From contig NZ_PNRF01000019.1 of assembly GCF_002879615.1 (NCBI RefSeq), positions 62,001 to 126,000 on the forward strand: DNA of 64,000 nucleotides. The letters are read 5' to 3'. How positions within the stretch are numbered: position 1 is the first letter of the stretch; each line of letters opens with the position of its first letter. A program made the position numbers and the translations under genes. The DNA is from Billgrantia endophytica (GTDB lineage: Bacteria; Pseudomonadota; Gammaproteobacteria; Pseudomonadales; Halomonadaceae). Below, piece after piece: positions 17,298 through 30,330 of this stretch. The notes under the pieces were generated by a model that saw only the letters and a program-made list of their open reading frames with translations, ran no database searches and was not told the origin of the DNA.

Positions 17298-18179
17298 TCA
17301 GTCGCCACGCCTCTGCTTCTCCGCCGCCCAGTCGATGGCCGGGCCACGCAGGCCATGGCCGCCGGCATAGGGAGACGGCTCGGGTGGCCGCCAGCCTTCG
17401 AGTAGCGCTGCCTCCAGGCGGAATACCTCCACCCCGATGGGGTGACAGGTCGTCAGCGGATCGCGGGCTTCGGGGCCCCACAGGTCCACCGACAGGTCGC
17501 CCCCCGGGCAGCACGACAGCGCGCACAGCAGGTCGATCTCGGCAAACAGTTCGAGATAGTCGCCCTCCTTCGCCGGGCACGCCTTCATGAAATACCGGTC
17601 GTCGTCGTTGAGCCCGGTGCACTGGAAAACGTTGAGCACGTCGTGGACGTCGAACTCGGTCAAGCCGAACGGCGCCACGGCACGCACCAGGTTGGAATGG
17701 CAATGGTGGTCGAAGTCCTCGCCGGTGAGCAGGCGATTGACGTAGGGGTCGCAGCGGGTGCCCAGCAGGTCGTGGATACGGCCGCCCTGCTCGTCGACTC
17801 CACTGCCATCGACGCCATAGCCGGCCAGGGTATCGTCGATGATCGTCGCCATGGGTCGCAGGTAGGGCAGCGTCGACCACAGCCGGTCGAAGGTCGAGAC
17901 ATGAGCACGCTGCAGCTGGCGGGTGCGCGAGGCCCAGAAGCGCTCGCGGGGATTGTGCAGGTTCCAGAGATTCAAATCGCCGACCTGGGGCCCCTCCAGG
18001 GTCGAGAGGCGCAGCACATGCCCCGCCGGCACCTTCCACGCCAGTCCGTCGCGTATCGGTACGGTCAGCCGTTCGACCCGTTCGCGGGCAGCGGGGTCGG
18101 TCAGCCGGGTATAGAAATTCCGATCCACGTCGAGAATCGAGCCACGGGTCGCCTGGTAGGCGGCGGGTACCTTTGCCAT
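17298..18179 (-). CDS. DUF1989 (urea carboxylase-associated) family protein
   Basis: A 293-residue protein of the urea carboxylase-associated family: VPAGHVLRLSTLEGPQVGDLNLWN, then FDHHCHSNLVRAVAPFG, DVLNVFQCTGLNDDDRYFMK, and CALSCCPGGDLS. His and Cys residues in these motifs are placed as in a metal-binding bicupin-like fold. In other genomes such genes sit next to urea carboxylase/allophanate hydrolase; none is nearby here, so it is an orphan in this window. The start ATG has AAGGAGCG about 5-8 nt upstream. It is convergent with rnb. Some longer paralogues are annotated as aminomethyltransferase-like; I see no support for that here. Confidence 0.85.
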   Translation of the reverse strand: MAKVPAAYQATRGSILDVDRNFYTRLTDPAARERVERLTVPIRDGLAWKVPAGHVLRLSTLEGPQVGDLNLWNLHNPRERFWASRTRQLQRAHVSTFDRLWSTLPYLRPMATIIDDTLAGYGVDGSGVDEQGGRIHDLLGTRCDPYVNRLLTGEDFDHHCHSNLVRAVAPFGLTEFDVHDVLNVFQCTGLNDDDRYFMKACPAKEGDYLELFAEIDLLCALSCCPGGDLSVDLWGPEARDPLTTCHPIGVEVFRLEAALLEGWRPPEPSPYAGGHGLRGPAIDWAAEKQRRGD

Positions 18180-18227
18180 GTCACGCTCCTTGGCGATGAA
18201 AACGCCTCCAGCCTAGCCCATGCCCAT

Positions 18228-18256
18228 AAAAAAGAGCACCCGAAGGTGCCCTTTTC
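18228..18256 (-). terminator. Terminator of the sdh-suc operon (after sucD)
   Basis: On the minus strand, a GGGCACC/GGTGCTC stem closed by a TTCG tetraloop is followed by six T residues (A-run at 18228-18233 on plus). It is about 25 nt after the sucD stop. Confidence 0.85.
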
Positions 18257-18278
18257 CGTGAAGCGGGTAAAGCGATGC

Positions 18279-19151
18279 TTACCAGCCGGTCACTTCCTTC
18301 AATGCATCGCCGATCTGGGCCAGCGAACGCACGGTTTTCACGCCGGCGTCTTCCAGGGCGGCGAACTTCTCGTCCGCGGTGCCCTTGCCACCGGAAATGA
18401 TCGCACCGGCATGGCCCATGCGCTTGCCCGGAGGCGCTGTCACACCGGCGATATAGGAGACAACCGGCTTGGAGACGTTGGCCTTGATGTAGGCGGCAGC
18501 CTCTTCCTCGGCGGTGCCCCCGATCTCACCGATCATGACGATCGCTTCGGTCGCCGGGTCCTTCTCGAACAGCTCGAGGATATCGATGAAGTTGGAGCCC
18601 GGGATCGGGTCGCCACCGATGCCCACACAGGTGGACTGGCCAAAACCGTGATCGGTGGTCTGCTTGACGGCTTCATAGGTCAGAGTGCCGGAGCGGGATA
18701 CGATGCCGACCCGGCCCGGCTGATGGATATGACCCGGCATGATGCCGATCTTGCACTCGCCCGGGGTGATCACGCCGGGGCAGTTGGGGCCGATCAGCCG
18801 CACGCCCAACTCGTCGCACTTCACCTTGACGTCCAGCATGTCCAGGGTCGGAATGCCTTCGGTGATGCAGACGATCAGCTTGATACCGGCGTTGGCGGCC
18901 TCGAGGATCGAGTCCTTGCAGAACGGGGCCGGGACGTAGATCACGCTGGCCTCGGCGCCAGTCTGCTCCACGGCTTCCTTGACGGTGTTGAAGACCGGCA
19001 GGCCCAGGTGCTCCTGGCCACCCTTGCCCGGGGTCACGCCGCCAACCATCTTGGTGCCGTAGGCGAGCGCCTGTTCGGAGTGGAAGGTCCCCTGGCCGCC
19101 AGTGAAGCCCTGGCAGATGACCTTGGTGTTCTTGTCGATCAGGATGCTCAT
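18279..19151 (-). CDS. sucD: Succinyl-CoA synthetase, alpha subunit
   Basis: The 290-residue alpha subunit of the TCA enzyme that converts succinyl-CoA to succinate with substrate-level phosphorylation. The CoA-binding Rossmann domain opens with [21 protein letters not shown]; the phosphorylated His is in [26 protein letters not shown] and [11 protein letters not shown] are also classical. Its ATG overlaps the last base of the sucC stop region (TAATG-type arrangement), so the two subunits are translationally coupled. It is the last gene of the sdhCDAB-sucAB-lpd-sucCD block and is followed by a strong terminator. Confidence 0.97.
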   Translation of the reverse strand: MSILIDKNTKVICQGFTGGQGTFHSEQALAYGTKMVGGVTPGKGGQEHLGLPVFNTVKEAVEQTGAEASVIYVPAPFCKDSILEAANAGIKLIVCITEGIPTLDMLDVKVKCDELGVRLIGPNCPGVITPGECKIGIMPGHIHQPGRVGIVSRSGTLTYEAVKQTTDHGFGQSTCVGIGGDPIPGSNFIDILELFEKDPATEAIVMIGEIGGTAEEEAAAYIKANVSKPVVSYIAGVTAPPGKRMGHAGAIISGGKGTADEKFAALEDAGVKTVRSLAQIGDALKEVTGW

Positions 19152-20317
19152 TACTTGCCCTCCGCTGCCTTGACAACCTGCTGAGCCGCATCGGTCAGAC
19201 TGGTAGCAGCGATGATGTTCAGACCGCTGGAAGCCAGCTTCTCGGCACCCAGCTCGGCGTTGTTACCTTCCAGACGCACCACCACCGGCACGTTGACACC
19301 GACCTGCTCGACGGCGCCAATGATACCCTCGGCGATCATGTCGCAACGCACGATACCACCGAAGATGTTGACCAGAACGGCCTTGACGGAATCGTCGGAG
19401 AGGATGAGCTTGAAGGCTTCCGCCACGCGCTCCTTGGTGGCGCCGCCGCCAACATCGAGGAAGTTGGCCGGCTGGCCGCCGTTCAGCTTGATGATGTCCA
19501 TGGTGCCCATGGCCAGGCCCGCACCGTTGACCATGCAGCCGATGTTGCCTTCCAGGGCCACATAGTTGAGGTCCCAGGCGGCCGCTTCGGCTTCGCGCTC
19601 GTCTTCCTGGGACGGGTCTCGCATGGCCTGCAGGTCCGGGTGACGGTACAGGGCATTGCTGTCCAGGTTGAGCTTGGCGTCCAGGCAGTGCAGGTTGCCG
19701 TCGTCGGTGATCACCAGCGGGTTGATCTCGAGCAACGCCAGGTCCTTTTCGTGGAACAGGCGGGAGAGGCCCAGGAAAATCTTGGTGAACTGCTTGACCT
19801 GGTCACCCTTGAGGCCCAGGGCGAAGGCCAGCTCACGCGCCTGGTACGGCTGAGCGCCGACCAACGGGTCGATCTCGGCCTTGAGGATCTTCTCGGGGGT
19901 TTCCTCGGCGACCTTCTCGATCTCGACACCACCCTCGGTCGAGGCCATGAAGACCACGCGGCGGGTGGCGCGGTCGACCACGGCGCCCAGGTAGAGTTCG
20001 CTTGCGATGTCGGTGCAGTTCTCGACCAGGATCTTGGCAACCGGCTGACCGTTCTCGTCGGTCTGGTAGGTCACCAGATTCTTGCCCAGCCACTGCTCGG
20101 CAAAGGCCTTGGCCTCTTCCGGGCTCTTGATCAGCTTGACGCCGCCGGCCTTGCCGCGGCCGCCTGCGTGGACCTGGGCCTTGACGACCCACATCTCACC
20201 GCCAATCTTCTTGCACGCTTCCGCGGCTTCCTCGGGAGTGTCGACCGCGAAGCCCTTGGATACCGGTAGACCATAATCAGCAAACAGCTGCTTGCCTTGA
20301 TACTCGTGAAGGTTCAT
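19151..20317 (-). CDS. sucC: Succinyl-CoA synthetase (ADP-forming), beta subunit
   Basis: The 388-residue beta subunit with an ATP-grasp nucleotide-binding domain. [19 protein letters not shown] is the canonical N-terminus; [17 protein letters not shown] is the nucleotide-binding loop; the C-terminal CoA-ligase half has [12 protein letters not shown] and [19 protein letters not shown]. Length and sequence match bacterial SucC. It lies downstream of lpd after a 157-nt gap and upstream of sucD with coupled translation. The gap before sucC may hold its own promoter or a processing site; none is clear to me. Confidence 0.97.
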   Translation of the reverse strand: MNLHEYQGKQLFADYGLPVSKGFAVDTPEEAAEACKKIGGEMWVVKAQVHAGGRGKAGGVKLIKSPEEAKAFAEQWLGKNLVTYQTDENGQPVAKILVENCTDIASELYLGAVVDRATRRVVFMASTEGGVEIEKVAEETPEKILKAEIDPLVGAQPYQARELAFALGLKGDQVKQFTKIFLGLSRLFHEKDLALLEINPLVITDDGNLHCLDAKLNLDSNALYRHPDLQAMRDPSQEDEREAEAAAWDLNYVALEGNIGCMVNGAGLAMGTMDIIKLNGGQPANFLDVGGGATKERVAEAFKLILSDDSVKAVLVNIFGGIVRCDMIAEGIIGAVEQVGVNVPVVVRLEGNNAELGAEKLASSGLNIIAATSLTDAAQQVVKAAEGK

Positions 20318-20474
20318 CGATTCATGCCATTGGTTGCATGTGACTCGAACGGCAACCGCGAAATACCGCCTGTTGCGGTCTATTCCGGGCTACCCCCGTT
20401 CGTACCCGATACATGGCCGGGAACGACGCGCCATCCACATGGATGGCGCTTGTTGTAGCGTTACGCGAGCTGGA

Positions 20475-23517
<3,043 letters not shown>

Positions 23518-23559
23518 GTTGTTTCCCTTGTATGTTCTCTCTCGTCCCGGTGGGTCGCC

Positions 23560-26394
23560 TTAGAGGTTGAAGGCGTCTTCCACCAGCTGGCGCTGCTGTT
23601 CAGTGTGCACGGACATGTAACCTGCCGCGGGTGCCGCCGATGCCGGCCGGCCGGCAAACTTCAGTTCTCCGCCCAGGCCATTCTTGAGCATGTCGGCCAC
23701 GGCTCGCATATGGTGCTGGCTCGAGTACCACGCACCCTGGTTGAGCGGCTCTTCCTGGCACCACACCACGGTCTCGAGGCTGGTATAGTCCTTCAGCGCC
23801 TCGAAAAGCTCCTCCTTGGGGAAGGGGTACAGCTGTTCGATACGCAGGATGACGGTGTCGTCGCGTTCCTGTTCTTCGCGGCTGGCGGCCAGGTCATAGT
23901 AGACCTTGCCGGCGCAAAGGATGGCACGCTTGACCTTCCCGGCCTCGAGCTTGCCCTGGTCGGGCAGCACCATCTGGAAGTGACCGCTGGCCAGATCGTC
24001 GAGACTGGAAGTCGCCTCCTTGTGACGCAACAGGCTCTTGGGTGTCATTACCACCAGCGGCTTGCGCAGTGGGCGGATCACCTGGCGACGCAGCAGGTGG
24101 AAGATCTGCGCCGGGGTGGTCGGCACGCAGACCTGCATGTTGTGCTCGGCACACATCTGCAGGAAGCGCTCGAGACGCGCCGACGAGTGTTCCGGCCCCT
24201 GCCCTTCGTAACCATGCGGAAGCAGCATGGTCAAACCGCAAAGCCGCCCCCACTTGGTCTCACCGGAAGAGATGAACTGGTCCACCACCACCTGCGCACC
24301 ATTGAAGAAGTCGCCGAACTGGGCTTCCCAGATCACCAGGTCGTTGGGTGCCGTGGTGGCATAGCCGTACTCGAACGCCAGAACCGCTTCCTCGGAAAGG
24401 AAGGAGTCGTGGATAGTGAAGCGCGGCTGCCCATCGGCCATGTGCTGCAGTGGCACGTAGACGCTGCCGTCCTTCTGGTTGTGCACCACCGCATGCCGGT
24501 GGGAGAAGGTGCCGCGGCCTACGTCCTGGCCGGTAATACGTACCGGATGCCCCTCATCGAGCAGCGTGGCGTAGGCCAGCGTCTCGGCGAAGCCCCAGTT
24601 CAGGCCCAGGCCACCAGCCTGCATCTTGCGACGGTCTTCATATATCTTGGTGACCTGACGCTGTACCTCGACCCCGTCGGGAATCTCGCACATCCTGGCA
24701 GCCAGACGCTGCAGGCGCTTCATCTCCACGCTGGTATCGGCGTAACCGCTCCATTCGTGACCGAGGTAAGGCTTCCAGTCGACGAACAGAGAAGTGTTGG
24801 GCTGTTGCACCAGGGCATTGGCCACGTGGTTGCCAGCCGTCAAGTCCTCACGGTAGGTCTCGATCATGGCCTTGGCATCGTCCTCGGAGATGACGCCCTG
24901 CTCGACCAGACGCCTGGCATACAGGGTCCGCGACGAGGGATGATCCTTGATCTTGCGATACATCATCGGCTGGGTGCCGGACGGCTCGTCGGCCTCGTTG
25001 TGGCCACGGCGACGATAGCAGACCAGGTCGATGACCACGTCCTTCTTGAACTGCTGCCGATAGTCCAGCGCCACCTGGGTGGCATGCAGCACGGCGTCCG
25101 GATCATCGCCGTTCACGTGGAAGATCGGCGCCTGGACCATCTTGGCGATATCGGTGCAGTACTCGGTGGAACGCGTGTCCTGCGGATGCGACGTGGTGAA
25201 GCCGACCTGGTTGTTGATGACGATATGCACCGTGCCACCGGTCTTGTAGGCACGGGTCTGGGACATCTGGAATGTCTCCATGACCACGCCCTGGCCGGCA
25301 AAGGCCGCGTCACCGTGGATGTTGATCGGCAGTACCTTGGTGCCTTCCAGGTCGTCACGACGATCCTGGCGAGCCCGCACCGATCCTTCGACCACGGGAG
25401 AGACGATCTCCAGGTGGGAAGGGTTGAAGGCCAGCGCCAGGTGGACTTCGCCGCCCGGCGTCATGACGTTGGAGCTGAAGCCCTGATGATACTTGACGTC
25501 GCCGGAGCCCCGCTCGATGAGCTTCTTGCCGTCGAATTCGTCAATCAGCTCGGAGGGATTCTTGCCGAGGATGTTGACCAGCAGGTTGAGACGACCGCGG
25601 TGGGCCATGCCGATGACCACCTCCTTGATGCCGTAGCCACCGCCCCGCTGGATCAGCTCGTCCATCATCGGGATAAAGGACTCGCCTCCCTCCAGGCCAA
25701 AGCGCTTGGTACCGGGATACTTGGAGGCCAGGTAGTTTTCCAGGCCTTCGGCCGCGGTGAGTCGTTCCAGCAGATGCTGACGCACCTCGTCGCTGTACTT
25801 GGGCGCGGAACGCACCGACTCGAAACGCTGCTGAAGCCAACGCTTCTCCTCGGTATCGACGATGTGCATGACTTCGCAGCCGATCGAGCGGCAGTAGGTC
25901 TGCTCCAGCGCCTCGACGATCTCGCGCAGGGTCGCCTTGTCCACTCCCAGGAAGAAGGAACCGGTCTGGAACTCGATATCGAGATCGGCCTGGGAAAGCT
26001 GGTGGAAAGAAAGGTCGAGGTCGGGAACGGGGATCTGACTGCGCAGATCGAGCGGGTCGATATTGGCCTTCTGATGGCCCCGGAAGCGATAGGCGTTGAT
26101 CAGCTGGAGGACCTTGACCTGCTTCCTGTTCTCACCGCTATCGGCAGCGCCAGCCACCTGCGTGGTGCGACGCGCTCGTGCCAGTTGATGGAACTGGTCG
26201 CGAACAGGGCCGAGGGGAACATCGTGGGTGGGGCCGCCTTCCGTGCCGGGCAGCTGGTCGAAGTAGGTTCGCCACTCTTCGGGGACGGAACCAGGGTCGG
26301 CGAGGTATTGCTCGTAGAGCGCTTCCACATAGTGAACGTTGCTGCCGCTCACGTGGGAGCTGTTCCACATCAACTCCATTATGCCTTGTTGCAT
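23560..26394 (-). CDS. sucA: 2-Oxoglutarate dehydrogenase E1 component
   Basis: Thiamine diphosphate-dependent decarboxylase of 944 residues that starts the 2-oxoglutarate dehydrogenase reaction and reductively succinylates the E2 lipoyl groups. The N-terminus (SSHVSGSNVHYVEALYEQYL) matches the E2-binding segment of E. coli SucA and fixes the start at 26394. Visible motifs are VIGMAHRGRLNLLVNILGK, the ThDP-binding GDAAFAGQGVV with IVINNQVGFTTS, and YGYATTAPNDLVIWEAQFGDFFNGAQ in the second half. Length is normal (E. coli 933). It is separated from sdhB by 252 nt with a hairpin, so sucAB-lpd may be partly separately expressed. Confidence 0.97.
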   Translation of the reverse strand: MQQGIMELMWNSSHVSGSNVHYVEALYEQYLADPGSVPEEWRTYFDQLPGTEGGPTHDVPLGPVRDQFHQLARARRTTQVAGAADSGENRKQVKVLQLINAYRFRGHQKANIDPLDLRSQIPVPDLDLSFHQLSQADLDIEFQTGSFFLGVDKATLREIVEALEQTYCRSIGCEVMHIVDTEEKRWLQQRFESVRSAPKYSDEVRQHLLERLTAAEGLENYLASKYPGTKRFGLEGGESFIPMMDELIQRGGGYGIKEVVIGMAHRGRLNLLVNILGKNPSELIDEFDGKKLIERGSGDVKYHQGFSSNVMTPGGEVHLALAFNPSHLEIVSPVVEGSVRARQDRRDDLEGTKVLPINIHGDAAFAGQGVVMETFQMSQTRAYKTGGTVHIVINNQVGFTTSHPQDTRSTEYCTDIAKMVQAPIFHVNGDDPDAVLHATQVALDYRQQFKKDVVIDLVCYRRRGHNEADEPSGTQPMMYRKIKDHPSSRTLYARRLVEQGVISEDDAKAMIETYREDLTAGNHVANALVQQPNTSLFVDWKPYLGHEWSGYADTSVEMKRLQRLAARMCEIPDGVEVQRQVTKIYEDRRKMQAGGLGLNWGFAETLAYATLLDEGHPVRITGQDVGRGTFSHRHAVVHNQKDGSVYVPLQHMADGQPRFTIHDSFLSEEAVLAFEYGYATTAPNDLVIWEAQFGDFFNGAQVVVDQFISSGETKWGRLCGLTMLLPHGYEGQGPEHSSARLERFLQMCAEHNMQVCVPTTPAQIFHLLRRQVIRPLRKPLVVMTPKSLLRHKEATSSLDDLASGHFQMVLPDQGKLEAGKVKRAILCAGKVYYDLAASREEQERDDTVILRIEQLYPFPKEELFEALKDYTSLETVVWCQEEPLNQGAWYSSQHHMRAVADMLKNGLGGELKFAGRPASAAPAAGYMSVHTEQQRQLVEDAFNL

Positions 26395-26534
26395 CTCTCG
26401 GTCACCCTACACTGATGGGGTGTTGTCGGCGCCGTCACGGGCCAGCCGCGGCGGCTTGGCTGGTGCCCTGCCGGAAGGGCGTCTTCATATCCGGCGGCTC
26501 CGGCCGCCAGGCCGGAATCCTTGAAATCCATGGT

Positions 26535-26565
26535 CAAGAGCCGGCACCTATGGCACCGGCTCTTG
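26535..26565 (-). terminator. Intercistronic hairpin between sdhB and sucA
   Basis: Perfect 10-bp stem CAAGAGCCGG/CCGGCTCTTG around a short, partly self-pairing loop. It sits 82 nt after the sdhB stop. Only weak T-richness follows on the minus strand (TTGACC), so it may be a partial terminator or an RNA-stability element that tunes sdh versus suc levels rather than a full stop. Confidence 0.55.
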
Positions 26566-26646
26566 TCCAGCTGTTACGGGAACCAGCCGCGACAACTCGC
26601 CGCGGCCGAATTCCGCTCGCCATGATAGCAAGCCCTTGGCCACGAT

Positions 26647-27357
26647 TTAAGTGGCATCGGCCAACAGCATGTCACGGATCTTGCCGATGGCACGAGTCGG
26701 GTTGAGCCCCTTGGGGCAAACCGCCACGCAATTCATGATGCCACGGCAGCGAAACACGCTGAACGGATCCTCGAGCTCGGACAGTCGTTCCTGAGTCGCG
26801 GTATCGCGGGAGTCCGCCAGGAAGCGGTAGGCCTGAAGCAGGCCGGCCGGTCCAACGAACCTCTCCGGGTTCCACCAGAACGACGGGCAGGCGGTCGAGC
26901 AGCAGGCGCACAGGATGCACTCGTAGAGCCCATCCAGCTTGTCGCGTTCTTCCGGTGACTGCAGGCGCTCGATGGCCGGAGTTGGTTCGTCGTTCTGCAG
27001 ATACGGCTGGATGCGCCCGTACTGCTTGTAGAACAGCCCCATGTCGACCGCCAGGTCGCGCACCACCGGCAGACCCGGCAGCGGACGCAATACCAGCTTG
27101 TTGTTCTTGACCACCTGGGACAGCGAGGTGACGCAGGCCAGGCCATTCTTGCCGTTCATGTTCATACCGTCGGAGCCACACACGCCTTCACGGCAGCTGC
27201 GACGGTAGGCCAGGGTCGTGTCCTCGGCCTTGAGCATCTCCAGGACGTTGAGAACCATCAGGTCACGGCCCTGGGTGTCTACTCGATACTCCTGCATGTA
27301 GGGTGCGGAGTCGGTTTCCGGGTTGTAGCGGTAGATGGATACCTGAAGCATGGACAT
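26647..27357 (-). CDS. sdhB: Succinate dehydrogenase iron-sulfur subunit
   Basis: The 236-residue electron-transfer subunit of complex II. It carries the three Fe-S clusters: the [2Fe-2S] ligands in SCREGVCGSDGMNMNGKNGLAC (positions 60-80), the [4Fe-4S] and [3Fe-4S] ligands in CILCACCSTACP and CRGIMNCVAVCPKGLNP. QYRVDTQGRDLMVLNVL is the N-terminal ferredoxin fold. It follows sdhA after 12 nt. The last gene of the sdhCDAB unit. Confidence 0.97.
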   Translation of the reverse strand: MSMLQVSIYRYNPETDSAPYMQEYRVDTQGRDLMVLNVLEMLKAEDTTLAYRRSCREGVCGSDGMNMNGKNGLACVTSLSQVVKNNKLVLRPLPGLPVVRDLAVDMGLFYKQYGRIQPYLQNDEPTPAIERLQSPEERDKLDGLYECILCACCSTACPSFWWNPERFVGPAGLLQAYRFLADSRDTATQERLSELEDPFSVFRCRGIMNCVAVCPKGLNPTRAIGKIRDMLLADAT

Positions 27358-27369
27358 CGTGACTCCCCC

Positions 27370-29142
27370 TTAGTAGGTACGGATTTTCGGCTCGAAGGTG
27401 TCAACGGTCTTCGGCTTGAAGTTCACGTCGCGCTTGCCGACCTTCTTTTCGGTCGGGAAGTACATGGAGTGCTTCAGCCAGTTGACATCGTCGCGCTCCG
27501 GATAGTCGTAGCGGGAGTGAGCACCACGACTCTCCTTGCGCTCCAGAGCCGCAATGGCGGTGGCTTCGGCCACTTCCATCAGATTGTCGAGTTCGAGTGC
27601 CTCGATACGCGCCGTGTTGAAGGCGCCGGATTTGTCGACCAGGTGCGCCTCGGCGATACGGCCGCGCAGGTCAGCCAACTTCTTGACCCCTTCCTGCATG
27701 TTGTCTTCCTGGCGGAACACGCCGAAGGCGTTCTGCATGATGCCCTGGAGCTCGGTCTTCAGGTCGGCCACCGATTCGCCGCCGCCGGACTCGTTCCAAC
27801 GATTGATGCGCTTCATGGCGCTGTCGATATCGGATTCCGAGGCGTCGAGGTACTCGATGCCCTCGTTGAGCGCACCCTCGATATACATGCCGGCGGCGCG
27901 GCCGAACACCACCAGGTCGAGCAGCGAGTTGCCGCCCAGGCGGTTGGCGCCGTGAACCGAGACACAGGCCGCTTCACCACAGGCAAACAGGCCGTTGACG
28001 ATACGGTCGTTGCCATCGGCGTCCTGCATGATCGCCTGGCCATGCACGTTGGTCGGGATCCCGCCCATCATGTAGTGACAGGTCGGCACCACAGGAATCG
28101 GCGCTTCGGTCGGGTCGGCATGGGCGAAGATCTTGGACAACTCGCTGATGCCGGGCAGGCGCTTGTTGAGAACCTCCTCGCCCAGGTGATCCAGCTTGAG
28201 ATAGACGTGATCGCCATTCTCGCCGCAACCACGGCCTTCGAGGATTTCCATGACCATGGAGCGGGCCACGACATCGCGGCCGGCCAGATCCTTGGCATTG
28301 GGGGCGTAACGCTCCATGAAGCGCTCGCCATCCTTGTTGACCAGGTATCCCCCCTCGCCGCGACACCCTTCGGTGACCAGCACCCCGGCACCATAGATGC
28401 CGGTGGGATGGAACTGCCACATTTCCATGTCCTGCATCGGGAAACCGGCACGCAGCGCCATGCCGATGCCGTCACCGGTATTGATCAGCGCATTGGTGGT
28501 AGAGGCGTAGATGCGACCGGCACCACCAGTGGCCATGACGGTAGCCTTGGACTTGATGTGCACCACTTCACCGGTCTCGATGCACATGGCGATGCAGCCC
28601 ACCACATCGCCATTGGCGTTCTTGACCAGATCGACCGCAAACCACTCGTTGAGGAAGGTGGTGTTGTTCTTCAGGTTATTCTGATACAGGGTGTGCAGCA
28701 GCGCGTGGCCTGTGCGGTCTGCCGCGGCACAGGTACGGGCCGCCTGACCGCCTTCACCGAAGGCCTTGGACTGACCGCCGAACGGACGCTGGTAGATGCG
28801 ACCGTTGTCGAAACGCGAGAACGGCAACCCCATGTGCTCCAGCTCGAATACGGCCTTGGGGCCCTCGGAGCACATGTACTCGGCGGCATCCTGATCGGTG
28901 ATGTAGTCGCCGCCCTTGACGGTGTCGTACATGTGCCAGCGCCAGTCGTCATTGGGATCGGCGGAAGCGATGGCGCAGGTGATGCCGCCCTGGGCGGAAA
29001 CGGTATGGGAGCGGGTCGGGAAGACCTTGGACAACACGGCGGTCTTCTTGCCGGACTTGGCCAGCTCGAGCGCGGCACGCAGGCCAGCGCCGCCACCGCC
29101 GATGATGATGGCGTCGAAGGTCAGACTACGCATGGTTGACAT
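27370..29142 (-). CDS. sdhA: Succinate dehydrogenase flavoprotein subunit
   Basis: The 590-residue catalytic subunit that oxidises succinate to fumarate. FAD binding is shown by [18 protein letters not shown]; the His that carries covalent FAD is in [15 protein letters not shown]; the active-site region has [23 protein letters not shown] and the catalytic Arg region [14 protein letters not shown]. Length matches E. coli SdhA (588). It starts 3 nt after the sdhD stop and is followed closely by sdhB. Confidence 0.98.
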   Translation of the reverse strand: MSTMRSLTFDAIIIGGGGAGLRAALELAKSGKKTAVLSKVFPTRSHTVSAQGGITCAIASADPNDDWRWHMYDTVKGGDYITDQDAAEYMCSEGPKAVFELEHMGLPFSRFDNGRIYQRPFGGQSKAFGEGGQAARTCAAADRTGHALLHTLYQNNLKNNTTFLNEWFAVDLVKNANGDVVGCIAMCIETGEVVHIKSKATVMATGGAGRIYASTTNALINTGDGIGMALRAGFPMQDMEMWQFHPTGIYGAGVLVTEGCRGEGGYLVNKDGERFMERYAPNAKDLAGRDVVARSMVMEILEGRGCGENGDHVYLKLDHLGEEVLNKRLPGISELSKIFAHADPTEAPIPVVPTCHYMMGGIPTNVHGQAIMQDADGNDRIVNGLFACGEAACVSVHGANRLGGNSLLDLVVFGRAAGMYIEGALNEGIEYLDASESDIDSAMKRINRWNESGGGESVADLKTELQGIMQNAFGVFRQEDNMQEGVKKLADLRGRIAEAHLVDKSGAFNTARIEALELDNLMEVAEATAIAALERKESRGAHSRYDYPERDDVNWLKHSMYFPTEKKVGKRDVNFKPKTVDTFEPKIRTY

Positions 29143-29145
29143 GAA

Positions 29146-29493
29146 TCAGGCTCCCCACAGAACTTGAATGCCCCAAATCAGGAACACGAAAATGGCCAGG
29201 ATGATGGCGATTTGGGCGCCAACGCGAGTGCTGGTCGACTTGAGGTAGTCGGTGGTCACGGTCCATAGGCCGATCCAGGCATGAGCGGCAAGCGAGACGA
29301 AGGCCAGCAAGGAGAAGACGCGCATCCAGGTCTGGGCAAACAGGCCGCTCCAGGTGGCGTAATCAAGCCCCGGATTGAACAGCAGGTAAGCAACGATAAA
29401 GAGGGTATAGAGCGCCAGGATAACCGCCGACACGCGCTGGATGAGCCAGTCGGACAAGCCACTGCGACCGAGACTTGTGATGTTGGTTACCAT
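29146..29493 (-). CDS. sdhD: Succinate dehydrogenase membrane anchor subunit D
   Basis: A 115-residue membrane anchor with three helices: about residues 18-38 (RVSAVILALYTLFIVAYLL), 55-75 (VFSLLAFVSLAAHAWIGLW) and 90-112 (IAIILAIFVFLIWGIQVLW). The haem-ligand His is expected in SLAAHAWIGLWTV and the Ser/Arg near SDWLIQRVSA helps form the quinone site, as in the family. The ATG overlaps the end of sdhC by 7 nt. Confidence 0.93.
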   Translation of the reverse strand: MVTNITSLGRSGLSDWLIQRVSAVILALYTLFIVAYLLFNPGLDYATWSGLFAQTWMRVFSLLAFVSLAAHAWIGLWTVTTDYLKSTSTRVGAQIAIILAIFVFLIWGIQVLWGA

Positions 29494-29876
29494 ACCCAGA
29501 CTCCCGCCAGAATGATCAGAACGGCACTCACCACCACGGTGATCTGCGCCTTCTTGACGCCACCCTCGAGGGTCACGCCGATATCGGCATCCATCAGCAG
29601 GTGCTTGATGCCGGCCACGAAGTGGAACGCCAGGGCTGACAGCAGCCCCCAGGCGATCAATTTCGCCAGGATGTTGTTCGCCAGGGCATCGTTCACCGCT
29701 GCAAAGCCAGCCGGGGACGACAGCGACTTGTCGAGGGCCCAGAAGGCAAAGATGAGTCCGATGAAGAGGATAACGCCAGTGATACGATGGGCGATCGACG
29801 TCAGGGCGGGAAGTGGGAACTGTATCGTGGTGAGGTCGAGGTTGACGGGTCGTTTGCTATTCACGGCTCTATACAC
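29487..29876 (-). CDS. sdhC: Succinate dehydrogenase cytochrome b556 subunit C
   Basis: A 129-residue membrane subunit with three helices that binds haem b and quinone with SdhD. The N-terminus YRAVNSKRPVNLDLTTIQF lines up with E. coli SdhC (MIRNVKKQRPVNLDL) residue for residue, which supports the GTG at 29876 as start. The family signature is SIAHRITGVILFIGL and the haem His is in FHFVAGIKHLLMD. First gene of the nine-gene TCA block on the minus strand. Confidence 0.94.
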   Translation of the reverse strand: MYRAVNSKRPVNLDLTTIQFPLPALTSIAHRITGVILFIGLIFAFWALDKSLSSPAGFAAVNDALANNILAKLIAWGLLSALAFHFVAGIKHLLMDADIGVTLEGGVKKAQITVVVSAVLIILAGVWVW

Positions 29877-30330
29877 ACTCTCTTGGCTCGCTCCTCGCCA
29901 ATGGCACGTTGGCTAGAGCGGGCGGTGGTTTGAGGTAGGGGGCTCGCCGCTGCCGGGACGGGCATGACAACGAGTACCTGCCAGTCGCGCGCTGTGGATT
30001 ATAAGGACATGAAGCGCCAGTGACAAATGAACACCGGTTGAACTCGACCATGGTTCAAGCCGGCTCGCACCCAGGCGAGCGGCAAGCATTGGCGGCGATG
30101 CCCTGAACAAGCCACCCGGCGCGGCACTCATGGTGCATGGCATCATTTATTATACGGATAGCTATACAAAAAACATCAGCATGTATAAAAACACCCTGGC
30201 TTAAGCCCAATTGACAATCCCGGGAACGCTTCTATAGTGGGCAAACCTTTTTTCGCGGGCCCAGCTTTAGAAAACACTGTTTGCGAAATAACGACTTAAC
30301 GAACCAATTCGACTTCGAGAGGAGGCCAGC
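29877..30330. other. Divergent promoter region between sdhC and gltA
   Basis: A 454-bp non-coding region that must hold the promoters of the TCA block (minus) and gltA (plus). It contains an AT-rich stretch at about 30145-30190 and a good sigma70-type promoter for gltA. Nothing else was recognised. Confidence 0.7.
30211..30238 (+). promoter_or_regulatory. Strong sigma70-type promoter for gltA
   Basis: -35 TTGACA (30211-30216), 16-bp spacer and -10 TATAGT (30233-30238). The gltA start codon is 93 nt further on, leaving a leader of about 85 nt. Element match is close to consensus; use in vivo is inferred. Confidence 0.75.
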
